Source of the DNA: JAJYSO01 sp964579505
Lineage (GTDB): Bacteria; Bacteroidota; Bacteroidia; Flavobacteriales; Flavobacteriaceae
Length of the DNA stretch: 64,000 bases
Assembly: GCA_964579505.1 (NCBI GenBank)
Contig: CAZOGC010000003.1
Coordinates: 1-64,000, forward strand
Direction: 5' to 3'
This document shows positions 28,161 through 37,705 of this stretch, piece after piece. The position numbers and the translations under genes are program-made. The notes below the pieces were generated by a model. The model did no database searches. It worked only from the letters and a program-made list of their open reading frames with translations, and had not been told where the DNA came from. Positions within the stretch are counted from its first letter, which is position 1, and every line of letters starts with the position of its first letter.

Positions 28161-29471
28161 ATGCAAGAACGATTTCGGCATCAGCTAACCAAACGGTATC
28201 CGTTTTTATATCAACAAAAATTTATTATTGCCATAAGTGGTGGTATAGATAGTGTAGTCTTGGCACATTTATGCAAGGAAGAAGGACTGGATTTTGCACT
28301 GGCACATTGCAATTTTCAATTACGTGGTGAAGAGAGTAATGACGATGAGCTTTTTGTGCGCCAACTGGCTAAAAAACTTGAGGTACCGGTATGGGTAGCA
28401 CATTTTGATACCTATAAAATTGCTGAAGAGAGAGGGCTTTCTATTCAGCTTGCTGCCCGAGAATTGCGTTATACTTGGTTTGATGAGTTATGTGTTGAAA
28501 AAAATTATAGCTATATTCTAGTGGCTCATCACCTTAATGATGAGGTAGAAACGTTTTTTATTAATTTATTACGTGGAACAGGGTTAGAAGGGTTGACCGG
28601 TATTCCTGCACAAAACGATAAAATTATTCGTCCGCTACTTTCTTTTTCCAGAAAAGAAATTAGTGATTATATGCAGCAACGAGGTTATCACTGGCGAGAA
28701 GACAGAACAAACGCTACCGATCATTATTTACGCAATCGTATACGACATCATATTACCCCACTGTTAGAAAAGGAAAACAGTAACTTTTTAGCTAATTTTT
28801 ATCATACTCAGCAACATTTAAAGGAAGCAGCTGATTTGTTAGCAGACTATCGTGAGCAGTTAGCTAAAGAAATCACGCATATAGAAGGAGAAAGTCGTTA
28901 TTTTTCTATAGAGAAGCTACAACAACACCCACATACGCAGGCGGTGTTGTATCAATTACTATATAAATATGGGTTTGCGGCTTGGAATGATATTTATGCA
29001 CTTTTAACCGCTCAACCCGGAAAGCAGGTCTTTTCTAATACATACAGACTTTTAAAAGATAGAGCCTATTTAGTTTTAACAAGGAGAAAAGCAATAGAAA
29101 AAAAAGAAATTTTAATAGCGGAAGGAATGAATGTGGTTAATTTTCCGGGAGGACAATTAATCTGTGAAAATATTCATAAAGTTAAATATGGGAATAAACG
29201 CATCGCTTATATTGCACCAGAAAAGTTAGAATACCCCTTGAAATTAAGGGTTTGGCAGCCGGGAGATTCTTTTCAACCCTTGGGGATGGAAGGGCATAAA
29301 AAGGTAAGTGATTTTTTACGTGATGAAAAATTGACACTTTTTGAAAAAGAAAAAACTTGGGTGCTGTTGTCTGAAAATACCATTGTTTGGGTAGTCGGTC
29401 ATCGTATTCATCATGCTTTTCGAGTAAATGAAAAAACAACTAACATTTTAAAAATTGAACTAAAAAAATGA
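28161..29471 (+). CDS. tilS: tRNA(Ile)-lysidine synthetase
   Basis: TilS converts cytidine 34 of the AUA-reading tRNA(Ile) into lysidine using ATP and lysine, and is normally essential. The PP-loop SGGIDS is at residues 26-31. HCNFQLRGEES, AHHLNDEVETFFINLLRGTG and RDEKLTLFEKE, a TilS C-terminal element, are all present. Its length of 436 is typical for the two-domain form. Its final bases overlap the dsbD start (ATGA), suggesting coupling. Confidence 0.95.
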   Translation: MQERFRHQLTKRYPFLYQQKFIIAISGGIDSVVLAHLCKEEGLDFALAHCNFQLRGEESNDDELFVRQLAKKLEVPVWVAHFDTYKIAEERGLSIQLAARELRYTWFDELCVEKNYSYILVAHHLNDEVETFFINLLRGTGLEGLTGIPAQNDKIIRPLLSFSRKEISDYMQQRGYHWREDRTNATDHYLRNRIRHHITPLLEKENSNFLANFYHTQQHLKEAADLLADYREQLAKEITHIEGESRYFSIEKLQQHPHTQAVLYQLLYKYGFAAWNDIYALLTAQPGKQVFSNTYRLLKDRAYLVLTRRKAIEKKEILIAEGMNVVNFPGGQLICENIHKVKYGNKRIAYIAPEKLEYPLKLRVWQPGDSFQPLGMEGHKKVSDFLRDEKLTLFEKEKTWVLLSENTIVWVVGHRIHHAFRVNEKTTNILKIELKK

Positions 29472-31588
29472 AACGACTATTTACTTTAGTATTGCTGTTT
29501 TTAGGGATTACATCCATGAGTGCTCAAATTCCCGGTCTTGGTGGCCCTATGGGGGGCGGGCAAATACATCCCGTAACTTGGTCTGGCGCAGTTGAACAAG
29601 CTCCTGACGGAAGTTATAACTTAATTTTCAAAGCCAAAATACAAGATGGTTGGCATGTTTTTTCTCAGTTTACGGCTCCGGGAGGATCGCTTCCGATGAA
29701 GATAAAATACTTTAAAGATTCTATAAATTATCAAACGAACGGAAAGACCAAAGAGAGTAAAACCATTACGCGTTTTAATGATGTTTTTGATGTAAAAGAA
29801 ACCATTTTTGAAAACAAAGCGGTTCTTACACAAAATATAACTCCTAAAAAAGAAAACCTGCGTTATGTAAAGGCTCAAATGAACTACCAAGTTTGCCAAG
29901 AGTCTTGTATTAACGAAGAATATTATTTTGTTTTTGATTTAAAAGAAAAGAAGGCTACTGTGTTGACAAACTATAAACAGTTTATGGCTTTTGGTAACGA
30001 GACCAATACGGCTAGTGCTAAAGTAACCTCTACTAAAAAAGAGTCTTCTGCAAAAGATGAAGCAGCAGTTGTGTCGGCAGCGGCCGGGGCCTCTACAGGG
30101 TCTGATTCATTAATAGATCAAAGCCTATGGGCCATTTTTATTACGGCTTTCATAGCAGGTTTTGCTGCATTGCTTACTCCTTGTGTATTTCCAATGATTC
30201 CGTTAACGGTGAGCTTTTTCACAAAACAAAGCAAGACAAAAGCCAAGGGTCGTAGCAATGCGTTGCTGTATAGCTTTTCTATCATTGTGTTATACGTATT
30301 ATTAGGGTATATAGTAACCGCTATATTTGGAGCAAATGCTCTTCATGGCTTATCTACTAATGTTACCTTTAATATAATATTCTTCCTCTTGTTGGTCGTT
30401 TTTGCCGTTTCATTTTTAGGGGCTTTTGAGATAGTACTGCCGAGTTCTTGGGTAAATAAGGTAGACCAACAGGCCAATAGAGGAGGGGTAATAGGTATTA
30501 TCTTTATGGCTTTAGCCTTAGCCATTGTTTCTTTTAGTTGTACTATGCCAATTGTAGGTGCCGTACTTATTGGGGCGGCTACGCAAGGAGGTCTGGCTCC
30601 GGTAGTAGGAATGTTTGGTTTCTCATTGGCCCTTGCTATTCCTTTTGGATTATTTGCTTGGTTCCCCGGCATGATGAACTCATTGCCAAAATCTGGTGGC
30701 TGGCTAAACTCTGTTAAAGTAGTATTAGGACTTTTAGAATTAGCCTTTGCCTTTAAATTCCTTTCAAATGCAGATATGGTTACCCAATCTCATTTATTAC
30801 CACGTGAAATTTATTTGGCAATTTGGATTGCAATCTTTGGTTGTATGGCGCTTTATTTATTTGGAAAAATACAACTTCCAAACGATTCAAAGCCCGATCA
30901 CATTTCTGTAGGCCGTTTTTTCATGGGTATGTTAGCGTTAGCCTTTACCATATATTTAGTACCCGGCATTTGGGGCGCCCCTCTAAAAATGCTCAGTGGT
31001 TACACCCCACCATTAACTTATAGTGAGTCTCCTTATGGTGTAGGTAACACGGCCCCATCATTGACATCTGCCAACACAGGCGCAACAGCTCCAGTTGATG
31101 GTAGGGTTGTTGGTCCTGATGGTATTATGATTTTTAAAGATTATGAAGAGGGACTGGCTTATGCTAAAAAAGTAAACAAACCATTAATGTTAGATTTTAC
31201 AGGTATGGCTTGTGTGAATTGTCGTAAAATGGAAGAACGCGTATGGAGTCAACCTAACGTGCGTTCTATATTGACAGATAATGTGGTGTTAGTCTCACTT
31301 TATGTTGATGTGACTAAAAAATTACCAAAAGATGAGCAATTTACGAGTGAGCTTACCGGAAAAAGAATCACCACGGTTGGTGAAAAATGGAGTAATTTTC
31401 AGATTGAACGCTTCCGTATGAATGCGCAACCTTATTATGTGTTACTTTCTCCTAAGACTGAAAAATTACTAAATAAGCCGGTAGGATATACCCCAGATGC
31501 CAATGAGTATGAAGCGTGGTTAAAAGATGGTATAAAATCATACAAAGAATCACAATCTGATGTAGTTGCGGTTACTCCCGGTATATAA
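29468..31588 (+). CDS. dsbD: DsbD-type thiol:disulfide interchange protein
   Basis: DsbD moves electrons from cytoplasmic thioredoxin to periplasmic thiol partners. After a signal peptide (residues 1-19), an N-terminal DsbD-alpha-like domain spans about 30-160 with Cys in CQESC. The polytopic core has LLTPCVFPMIPLTVSFF and FSCTMPIVGA, which carry its redox cysteines. A C-terminal thioredoxin domain holds CVNC at residues 582-585 in DFTGMACVNCRKMEE. The domain order alpha-beta-gamma is complete at 706 residues. It overlaps tilS by 4 bases, and strong hairpins follow it. Confidence 0.92.
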   Translation: MKRLFTLVLLFLGITSMSAQIPGLGGPMGGGQIHPVTWSGAVEQAPDGSYNLIFKAKIQDGWHVFSQFTAPGGSLPMKIKYFKDSINYQTNGKTKESKTITRFNDVFDVKETIFENKAVLTQNITPKKENLRYVKAQMNYQVCQESCINEEYYFVFDLKEKKATVLTNYKQFMAFGNETNTASAKVTSTKKESSAKDEAAVVSAAAGASTGSDSLIDQSLWAIFITAFIAGFAALLTPCVFPMIPLTVSFFTKQSKTKAKGRSNALLYSFSIIVLYVLLGYIVTAIFGANALHGLSTNVTFNIIFFLLLVVFAVSFLGAFEIVLPSSWVNKVDQQANRGGVIGIIFMALALAIVSFSCTMPIVGAVLIGAATQGGLAPVVGMFGFSLALAIPFGLFAWFPGMMNSLPKSGGWLNSVKVVLGLLELAFAFKFLSNADMVTQSHLLPREIYLAIWIAIFGCMALYLFGKIQLPNDSKPDHISVGRFFMGMLALAFTIYLVPGIWGAPLKMLSGYTPPLTYSESPYGVGNTAPSLTSANTGATAPVDGRVVGPDGIMIFKDYEEGLAYAKKVNKPLMLDFTGMACVNCRKMEERVWSQPNVRSILTDNVVLVSLYVDVTKKLPKDEQFTSELTGKRITTVGEKWSNFQIERFRMNAQPYYVLLSPKTEKLLNKPVGYTPDANEYEAWLKDGIKSYKESQSDVVAVTPGI

Positions 31589-31603
31589 AGATTTTTAAAA
31601 TTT

Positions 31604-31628
31604 ATAAGTTGAAGAATCTTCAACTTAT
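31604..31628 (+). terminator. First hairpin after dsbD
   Basis: Perfect 11-base arms (31604-31614 and 31618-31628) surround a 3-base loop, 15 bases after the dsbD stop. The tail is not T-rich, so it may act together with the stronger stem that follows, or be an RNA-stabilising 3' structure. Confidence 0.45.
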
Positions 31629-31640
31629 ATTTGTGGTTGG

Positions 31641-31687
31641 ATAAAGTCATTTGTTTAGAAAACTAAACAGATGGCTTTATTTTTTTG
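31641..31687 (+). terminator. Strong intrinsic terminator after dsbD
   Basis: Arms 31641-31658 and 31663-31680 pair over 18 bases with two G-T wobbles and an AAAA loop, followed directly by six T. This is a textbook Rho-independent terminator closing the mpl-radC-tilS-dsbD series. Confidence 0.88.
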
Positions 31688-31723
31688 AAGAAATAAAATA
31701 GAAAAGCTCATTATTCTTTTCTG

Positions 31724-31731
31724 TACCTTTG
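31724..31731 (+). promoter_or_regulatory. Putative -7 element of the CvfB-like gene
   Basis: TACCTTTG is an exact TAnnTTTG match 16 bases before the start codon, followed by the usual C. The leader would be very short. Confidence 0.52.
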
Positions 31732-31747
31732 CAACAAATAATTATGT

Positions 31748-32581
31748 ATGCTCAACTTAGGCTGTTACCAAACCTTAACCATTCAGCGGCAAGCACCTCC
31801 GGGACTCTATTTGGTAGATGAGGAAGGTGAAGAGGTATTATTACCGAATAAATATATTCCTGAAAATGCTGAGATTGGAGAAGAACTGAAGGTCTTTGTC
31901 TATTTAGACCATCAAGAAAGACCGGTAACAACCACTTTGCAGCCGTTGGTTACCTTACATAACTTTGCCCGTTTACGGTGTGTTGAGGTTTCTAAAATAG
32001 GGGCTTTTTTAGACTGGGGATTAGAAAAACAACTGTTTGTACCTTTTAAGGAGCAAGCCTACCCGATGGAAAAAGGACATTGGTATCTTATATACTGCTA
32101 TTTAGATAAGAAGACACAAAGATTAGCAGCTTCTAGTAAAGTAAATCGATTTTTAGATAACAAGACACTTACGGTTGAACCTTTTGAAGAGGTTGATCTG
32201 CTAGTAACCAATAAAACTGATATGGGTTTTAATGTGATTATTAATAAGCAGCACAAAGGACTTATTTATAATGATGAGATTTTTCAAGATTTACGAACCG
32301 GCGACAGTCTTAAAGGGTGGATTAGAAAAATACGTAAAGACGAAAAAATTGACGTTACCTTGCAGCGCCCGGGCTATAGAAGTATAGAACCTAATGCCGA
32401 CAAAATACTACACGAATTGCAGGTAGGAGAGGGTTTTTTGCCCTTACACGACAAATCTACCCCTGAAGATATACAGGAAATCTTACAGATGAGTAAGAAG
32501 AGTTTTAAGCGTGCTATAGGAAAGCTGTATAAAAAACGAAAGATAAAGATTGTTCCAAACGAAGGTATTTATCTACGATAA
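31748..32581 (+). CDS. CvfB-like S1-domain RNA-binding protein
   Basis: The 277-residue protein has the CvfB layout. An N-terminal S1-like fold comes first (GLYLVDEEGEEVLLPNKY), then S1 domains (VSKIGAFLDWGLEKQLFVPFKEQ and NVIINKQHKGLIYNDEIF). A C-terminal winged-helix ending in KSFKRAIGKLYKKRKI closes it. CvfB binds RNA and affects virulence factor expression in Staphylococcus; its role here is unknown. The 3' end overlaps the convergent gene by 13 bases. Confidence 0.86.
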   Translation: MLNLGCYQTLTIQRQAPPGLYLVDEEGEEVLLPNKYIPENAEIGEELKVFVYLDHQERPVTTTLQPLVTLHNFARLRCVEVSKIGAFLDWGLEKQLFVPFKEQAYPMEKGHWYLIYCYLDKKTQRLAASSKVNRFLDNKTLTVEPFEEVDLLVTNKTDMGFNVIINKQHKGLIYNDEIFQDLRTGDSLKGWIRKIRKDEKIDVTLQRPGYRSIEPNADKILHELQVGEGFLPLHDKSTPEDIQEILQMSKKSFKRAIGKLYKKRKIKIVPNEGIYLR

Positions 32582-33141
32582 CGATAAAAGCCACCTAATG
32601 GATTGTAATAGCTTCTGTAGTATAAAGGGTTATACGTTCTATATGGGTTATTATAATAGAATGGACGATGAATCATTCCGTCGTAAGCTTCGTTGCCAAA
32701 AGTGTTATTTCTTGGAGAAAATCTACTTTGAAAATGAACCCCGTCAGGATTACCCCATCCTTCTCTGTTTTTATTAAAAATTTGCATCTGGGTCCTAATT
32801 TGCTTGACTTGTCCGGCCATAAAACGATTACTCAAAATAAAAGATTTTTTGTATTGTGCTTCTGCTTTACTAGCCGCTAAGAAATTGATTTGGTCAGCAT
32901 CTTTTTTTTCAGAAAGGGTAATAGCGGTAAAGTTAGCCGGAATCATATACCGCCTATAATCTAGCGGGCCAATACGCGTCATAAATTGCGGCTTTGGAAA
33001 ATGAAAGTACTGCGCTTCTATTTTAGAAGTGTTTCCTGCTTCTGCCGGAATATATTTTTTATCGTGTTGCTCCAAATCTTGGCCGTACACAAACATACCG
33101 CAGAAAAGTACCAAAAGCGTATATACAATGCGTCTCATCAT
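32569..33141 (-). CDS. Small secreted protein of unknown function
   Basis: The protein begins with a clear Sec signal (RRIVYTLLVLFCGMFVYGQ) and the mature part ends in a Tyr/Asn/Arg-rich low-complexity tail. I place the start at an ATG pair at 33141/33138. A -7 element at 33178-33185 sits exactly on the longer possible start at 33180, so the longer form would begin inside the promoter. It is convergent with the CvfB-like gene. I do not recognise the family. Confidence 0.68.
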   Translation of the reverse strand: MMRRIVYTLLVLFCGMFVYGQDLEQHDKKYIPAEAGNTSKIEAQYFHFPKPQFMTRIGPLDYRRYMIPANFTAITLSEKKDADQINFLAASKAEAQYKKSFILSNRFMAGQVKQIRTQMQIFNKNREGWGNPDGVHFQSRFSPRNNTFGNEAYDGMIHRPFYYNNPYRTYNPLYYRSYYNPLGGFYRYRR

Positions 33142-33177
33142 ATATTTATTACTACAATAACTGTGCAAAACTATAGG

Positions 33178-33185
33178 CAAAGATA
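33178..33185 (-). promoter_or_regulatory. Putative -7 element of the small secreted protein gene
   Basis: On the minus strand TATCTTTG matches TAnnTTTG, followed by CC. It lies 37 bases before the chosen start codon and helps decide that start. Confidence 0.5.
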
Positions 33186-33202
33186 CTCTTTTTTGAGGTA
33201 TT

Positions 33203-33832
33203 CTATTTAATAGGAATGGGTTTGCCCAAAAACTTAGGTTGTGTGTTAAACAAAACGTCTATAAAGGCTTTGGTACGCGCTAAGTATTCACGCAGGTGAA
33301 CCCTAAATCCATTTTTTGGATCTTTTGCATTATAGCCAATGGCATACATGCCGTGTTTTTGTGCTAAGTATATGGCGCGTATGTTGTGAAATTTTTGCGA
33401 GATAATGGTAATGCTGTCTTGACCAAATATTTTTTTAGCTCTGATAACAGAATCTAGGGTACGAAACCCTGCATAATCTAAGATAATTCGGTCTAGAGGA
33501 ATACCTCTTTTTAGCAAAGCTTCTTTCATTTCATGAGGTTCGTTATAGTTTAGATGTGCGTTGTCTCCACTCACTAAAATATAATCTATTTTGCCGCTGT
33601 TAAAAAGTCTTACGGCAGCTTCAATACGATACTTAAAATAAGGGTTTATGCCTCCACCCACCTGATATTTGGCGGTTCCCAGAAGTAAGCCAACTTTATT
33701 TTTCTTTAATCGAGTTAGTGTTGAAAAAGTTTTCCCTTCAGCAGATTCTTTAACAACCCAGTTGGTATAAACAATAACCAACAAGAGCAATACAAAGACA
33801 AAGGCTATAATGCGAAAAATCTTCTTAATCAT
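33203..33832 (-). CDS. SanA/YdcF-like DUF218 membrane protein
   Basis: The 209-residue protein has one N-terminal membrane segment and a DUF218 domain with LLLGTAKYQVGGGINPYFKYR, VSGDNAHLNYNEPHEM, FRTLDSVIRAKKIF and ISQKFHNIRAIYLA. These features match SanA, linked in enteric bacteria to vancomycin exclusion and envelope barrier function. The catalytic role of DUF218 proteins is not settled. It stands alone just upstream of the ABC operon. Confidence 0.85.
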   Translation of the reverse strand: MIKKIFRIIAFVFVLLLLVIVYTNWVVKESAEGKTFSTLTRLKKNKVGLLLGTAKYQVGGGINPYFKYRIEAAVRLFNSGKIDYILVSGDNAHLNYNEPHEMKEALLKRGIPLDRIILDYAGFRTLDSVIRAKKIFGQDSITIISQKFHNIRAIYLAQKHGMYAIGYNAKDPKNGFRVHLREYLARTKAFIDVLFNTQPKFLGKPIPIK

Positions 33833-33928
33833 CTATAATCAACTTCAGCCTACGAGTTTACATAAAAGTTTGCAGTCTTTGGCAATGAAAAGAAATTAAT
33901 TTAAAAGTTTTAAGGGCTTTGGGATGAG

Positions 33929-34723
33929 CTATGTATGCTCTTCCTTGTTTATTTTGAAGCTTTTAGATTGTTTATCAAATACGATTAAATCTTTAGGAAA
34001 AACGCTTTCCAGTAGTTCATTTTTTATGAGTGATGTAGGGGTGTCTTGAATAACCTTTTGTTGGTTTATCAAAACAATATTGTCACACAGTTGAAGCGCC
34101 AAATTAAGCTCATGTGTCGCAAAAACAACGGCTTTATGGGTGTTTTTGGTTAAATTTTTAAGAAGCTTTAAAACGAACGCTTTATGATATAGATCTAAGT
34201 GATTGGTAGGTTCGTCTAAGATAATAACTTCTGTATCTTGAGCTAAGGCACGTGCAATAAATACTTTTTGTAACTGTCCATCACTAAGTTCATTGCACTT
34301 TCGGTGAGCTAAGTGAGCTATCTCGATTTGTTTCAGCGCATTTTGTATAGCTGTTTTGTCTCTTGTGGTAAGCGTGCCTAGCCAATTTGTATAGGGGTGT
34401 CTGCCTAGCGCCACCACTTCTTGCACCGATAAGTTTTTAGAAAAATCGGGATTAGTCAATACAATGCTGATATGTTCTGCTATGTTTTTTGATGAAAAAT
34501 GGTTAAGCGGTTGTTGGTCTAAAAGAATCATTCCTGATTTATGAGGAAGGTTGCCGATAAGAGTTTTCAAAAGCGTTGATTTTCCGGAACCATTTATACC
34601 GATAATGGCGGTAAGTTCTCCCGGAAAAATTTGTAGAGAAATATCTGTGGCTACTACTTTGTGAGGGTAACCAATATTGAGGTTAACGGTAGAAAGAATG
34701 CTATGTGTGTTCTTTTCTGACAT
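33929..34723 (-). CDS. ABC transporter ATPase, iron-siderophore/cobalamin type
   Basis: This is the nucleotide-binding subunit of a type II ABC importer. Walker A GINGSGKST is at 42-50. The signature LSDGQLQKVFIARALA and Walker B VIILDEPTNHLD are intact, and the switch His is in FATHELNLA. It follows the permease gene by 4 bases and completes the three-gene import system. The substrate (Fe-siderophore, haem or cobalamin) cannot be decided from the ATPase. Confidence 0.93.
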   Translation of the reverse strand: MSEKNTHSILSTVNLNIGYPHKVVATDISLQIFPGELTAIIGINGSGKSTLLKTLIGNLPHKSGMILLDQQPLNHFSSKNIAEHISIVLTNPDFSKNLSVQEVVALGRHPYTNWLGTLTTRDKTAIQNALKQIEIAHLAHRKCNELSDGQLQKVFIARALAQDTEVIILDEPTNHLDLYHKAFVLKLLKNLTKNTHKAVVFATHELNLALQLCDNIVLINQQKVIQDTPTSLIKNELLESVFPKDLIVFDKQSKSFKINKEEHT

Positions 34724-34727
34724 AAAT

Positions 34728-35756
34728 TTAGAAGACTAATTTCTTTTTTCTCATCAACAACCAAATTACAATTGGAGCACCAAATATCGAGGTTACCGCA
34801 TTTATAGGAAGGGTGTATTGACTGCCGGGAAGTTGTGAAATAGTGTCACAAATCAACATTAAGATGGCTCCGGCAATGGCGGTTGCAGGCATTAAAATTA
34901 AGTGGTTGTTTTTAGGGATAACCAATCTTATTAAATGAGGAACGGCCAATCCTATAAAGGCTATAGGACCCGCAAAAGCAGTAATACTACCGGCTAACAA
35001 GCTAGTAGCAATAATTACTAGAAACCGATTTCTTTTGATGTTAGTGCCCAGGCTTTTAGCGTATTTTTCTCCGAGTAGTAAGGCATTCAAACTCTTTAAG
35101 CAAAAAATACTTACAAGTAGACCAATTAACCAAAACAAGGTTAAGATACTAATTTCTGTCCAAGAAAGATTTCCCAAGCTTCCAAAAGACCAGAAAACAA
35201 AGCGCTGCAATTCTTCTGAAGAACTAAAATAAGACAACACATTAACAATGGCCGCGGTAAGGGCGGCAAACATAAGCCCAATAATTAGGATAGCCATGGT
35301 GTTTTTCATACGAAAAGAAGCCGCTATTACGGCCAGCATCACAATAAAACTCCCTAAACTGGCGGCTATAATCAATCCCCAGCCTGAAAGCAGGTAACCG
35401 GTTAAAATACCGCCGAATAATCCACTCCCCATAATGATAAGAGCGACTCCTAAGCTAGCTCCGCTGCTTAGGCCCAAAACATATGGCCCAGCTAGTGGGT
35501 TGCGAAACAGTGTTTGCATTAAGAGTCCGCTTATAGCCAATCCGGATCCTACAATGATAGCGGTTAAGGCTTTCGGTAAGCGGTATTGAATGATGATGTA
35601 TTTCCACGTTTCGTGAGCCACAGGTTTATCTAAAAGACTTTGTAGTGTAACACTAAATGGAATGTTTACCGACCCCAAACTCAAATTGAGTAAGAATGTA
35701 CCTAATAAGATAACTATTCCTAAAAAAATATAGATACGTGTTCGGGTAGCAATCAT
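34728..35756 (-). CDS. ABC transporter permease, FecCD/BtuC family
   Basis: The 342-residue protein has the 10-helix FecCD pattern with RLPKALTAIIVGSGLAISG, LMQTLFRNPLAGPYVLGLSSGA, and the C-terminal GPIAFIGLAVPHLIRL motif that contacts the ATPase. The start codon overlaps the stop of the substrate-binding protein gene (ATGA). Together the three genes form a complete inner-membrane importer. Confidence 0.93.
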   Translation of the reverse strand: MIATRTRIYIFLGIVILLGTFLLNLSLGSVNIPFSVTLQSLLDKPVAHETWKYIIIQYRLPKALTAIIVGSGLAISGLLMQTLFRNPLAGPYVLGLSSGASLGVALIIMGSGLFGGILTGYLLSGWGLIIAASLGSFIVMLAVIAASFRMKNTMAILIIGLMFAALTAAIVNVLSYFSSSEELQRFVFWSFGSLGNLSWTEISILTLFWLIGLLVSIFCLKSLNALLLGEKYAKSLGTNIKRNRFLVIIATSLLAGSITAFAGPIAFIGLAVPHLIRLVIPKNNHLILMPATAIAGAILMLICDTISQLPGSQYTLPINAVTSIFGAPIVIWLLMRKKKLVF

Positions 35757-36910
35757 TGCATGGGCTTATAAAAAGTAGTAGTATAATGAGGTAATAAATG
35801 TGGGTGAAAAATATGAATCAAGTCTTTAAGTACCAAATCCGGGCGACTGGGCCCGAGCTCGTAAAATAGCACCCCACCTGTAGCGCCTTTTACATTGGCA
35901 TAGGTATATATTTTTTTGTTTTGAAAGGCGTCAAATTTTTGATAGTGCTCAGAAGCATTTAAGAGTGCTTGGTAGGTATAAAATCCCCCCGGAGAAATCC
36001 AAAAATCAGCATGTTGGGCTTTGTTAAGCACGCTTTCAAAAGAAAGAGATAGGCTTCCACTTCCTGAAGTATTCTTGTATAAATAATTGGCATGTGCATC
36101 GTTAAAAAACTTAGCGACCCAACTTTTTCCATTAGGAAGATACCACACGTCTTTATACATGGCGCCGGCCAACACGGTGGGATAGTTTTTAGCTTTTGCA
36201 GCCAATTTTTTAGCCGCTAGATAAGAATTGCGTATACTGTCAAAAAGCTGTGTAGCTTGTTTTTGTTTGTTGTATAAAGCCCCAAAAAATTTAATCCATT
36301 CGGCTCTTCCTAAGGGTGATTTTTCATTCCAATCACCATCGTAGATCACCGGAATTGCCATTTTTTCAATATTGCTGTACACTTTGTCGTTACTTTTCAT
36401 GGTAAAACCAATGACCACGTCGGGTTGTAGACTTAGTAATACTTCTGTGTTGAGGTGAGTATTAGTGCCTAATTCGGCTATTTTTTTGTTATCAATGCGT
36501 TTGCGAACGGCCGGTGCAGAAATAAATTTAAGATTAGGAAAGCCCACCAAAGTGCTTACTTCTCCTAGACTAACGAGTGCCGGAATATGGGTGGTAGAAG
36601 TAACGACAATTTTATGGACAGGAATGAGTATTTTGGCGTCATACTTTATTCCTTTAGGCGGTTTAACTCCTTTTTGGGTTAATAAATAGGTAAAGGTTTT
36701 GTTTGCTTCAGGATAAGGGTTTTTAATTTTGAGAATTTTATAGTGACCATAATTAACAAGAGAAAATCCTTTGGCATATTCTATATTTAACGTATCTCCA
36801 CTAATTGCTTGCGATGAAGTGGTAGAGTGGTTTTCTTTTTTCCCTTTACAGGCTACTAAAAGTACCATTAAGAAAATGACCAGTTTCTGCATAAAATTGG
36901 TTTTTGACAA
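35753..36910 (-). CDS. ABC transporter substrate-binding lipoprotein, FepB/BtuF type
   Basis: The protein has a lipoprotein signal with lipobox LVAC and two alpha/beta lobes joined by a long helix. VVTSTTHIPALVSLGE and LSLQPDVVIGFT are recognisable from the FepB/BtuF family. It is the first gene of the importer operon. A TATTTTTG at 36915-36908 on the minus strand overlaps the first codon, so translation may instead start at the internal ATG at 36892. That start would give an ideal lipoprotein signal. No cobalamin riboswitch is visible in the 230 bases upstream, so iron-siderophore seems as likely as cobalamin. Confidence 0.88.
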   Translation of the reverse strand: MSKTNFMQKLVIFLMVLLVACKGKKENHSTTSSQAISGDTLNIEYAKGFSLVNYGHYKILKIKNPYPEANKTFTYLLTQKGVKPPKGIKYDAKILIPVHKIVVTSTTHIPALVSLGEVSTLVGFPNLKFISAPAVRKRIDNKKIAELGTNTHLNTEVLLSLQPDVVIGFTMKSNDKVYSNIEKMAIPVIYDGDWNEKSPLGRAEWIKFFGALYNKQKQATQLFDSIRNSYLAAKKLAAKAKNYPTVLAGAMYKDVWYLPNGKSWVAKFFNDAHANYLYKNTSGSGSLSLSFESVLNKAQHADFWISPGGFYTYQALLNASEHYQKFDAFQNKKIYTYANVKGATGGVLFYELGPSRPDLVLKDLIHIFHPHLLPHYTTTFYKPMQ

Positions 36911-37141
36911 AAATAAAGGAAAGTTGGGGGATTTGGTTTATTATTTTCTAATAACGCATCAAATAATGTAATGCGCGGCCAATTTATTAAGCGATAAAAT
37001 GATTTAGGGCGGTGATAGTTATTATAAACGGTTTGTAAAGACTTGTTTTTGCACCCCTTCTCAAAATAATAGTTACAAATAAATTTTTGGTGTGAGTCCT
37101 AATGAAGTATCTTCTACTTGGTTGATTTGATTGTTGTTATT

Positions 37142-37705
37142 TTAGCTGTTGTTAAGAGAGTGAATAATTTTGCAAGGATTTCCGGCGGCAAAGACATTAG
37201 CAGGAATAGAGCGTGTAACAACGCTTCCGGCGCCAATCACACTGCAATCTCCAATGGTTACCCCGGGACAAAGAGTTGCGTTTCCCCCAATCCACACATT
37301 TTTACCAATCTTAACCGGAAAAGCGTATTCTTGATTAGTGGCTCTTAATTGGTACTCCATAGGATGTGTAGAAGTATATATCTGCACATTAGGGCCAATA
37401 AGAGTTTTGCTGCCAATATTGATGGGAGCTGCATCTAAAAATATACAGTTAAAGTTGATAAACACTCCTTTTTCTAGCTGAATGTTATATCCATAATCAC
37501 ATAAGAAAGGAGCATTTATCCACGTGTTTTGGCATCCTTTAGGAATTAATTTTTGCAAGAGTTGTTTCAGTTTTTGCTTTTCGTTTTCGGGTGTATTGTT
37601 GTACTGTCTAAGAAGCAATTGTGCTTGTAGGCGTTCATTTGAAAGTGTTTTGTCTAGCGGATTGTACAACTCTCCACAGAGCATTTTTTGTTTTTCGGTT
37701 TTCAA
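37142..37705 (-). CDS. Hexapeptide-repeat sugar O-acetyltransferase (maltose/galactoside type)
   Basis: The 187-residue protein has an N-terminal helical cap beginning EKQKMLCGELYNPLD, then a left-handed beta helix with hexapeptide repeats. The catalytic His lies in YTSTHPM. WIGGNATLCPGVTIG and AAGNPCKII are conserved in the Maa/LacA group, which acetylates sugars with acetyl-CoA. The natural sugar is unknown. It is divergent from the second S10 peptidase gene. Confidence 0.9.
   Translation of the reverse strand: MKTEKQKMLCGELYNPLDKTLSNERLQAQLLLRQYNNTPENEKQKLKQLLQKLIPKGCQNTWINAPFLCDYGYNIQLEKGVFINFNCIFLDAAPINIGSKTLIGPNVQIYTSTHPMEYQLRATNQEYAFPVKIGKNVWIGGNATLCPGVTIGDCSVIGAGSVVTRSIPANVFAAGNPCKIIHSLNNS

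Noticed and set aside
33142..33180. A start at 33180 for the small secreted protein
   Set aside because: It would begin inside a good -7 promoter element, and the signal peptide starts at 33141 or 33138.
36911..37141. A cobalamin riboswitch before the ABC importer
   Set aside because: I see none of the expected conserved blocks in the 230-base upstream space.
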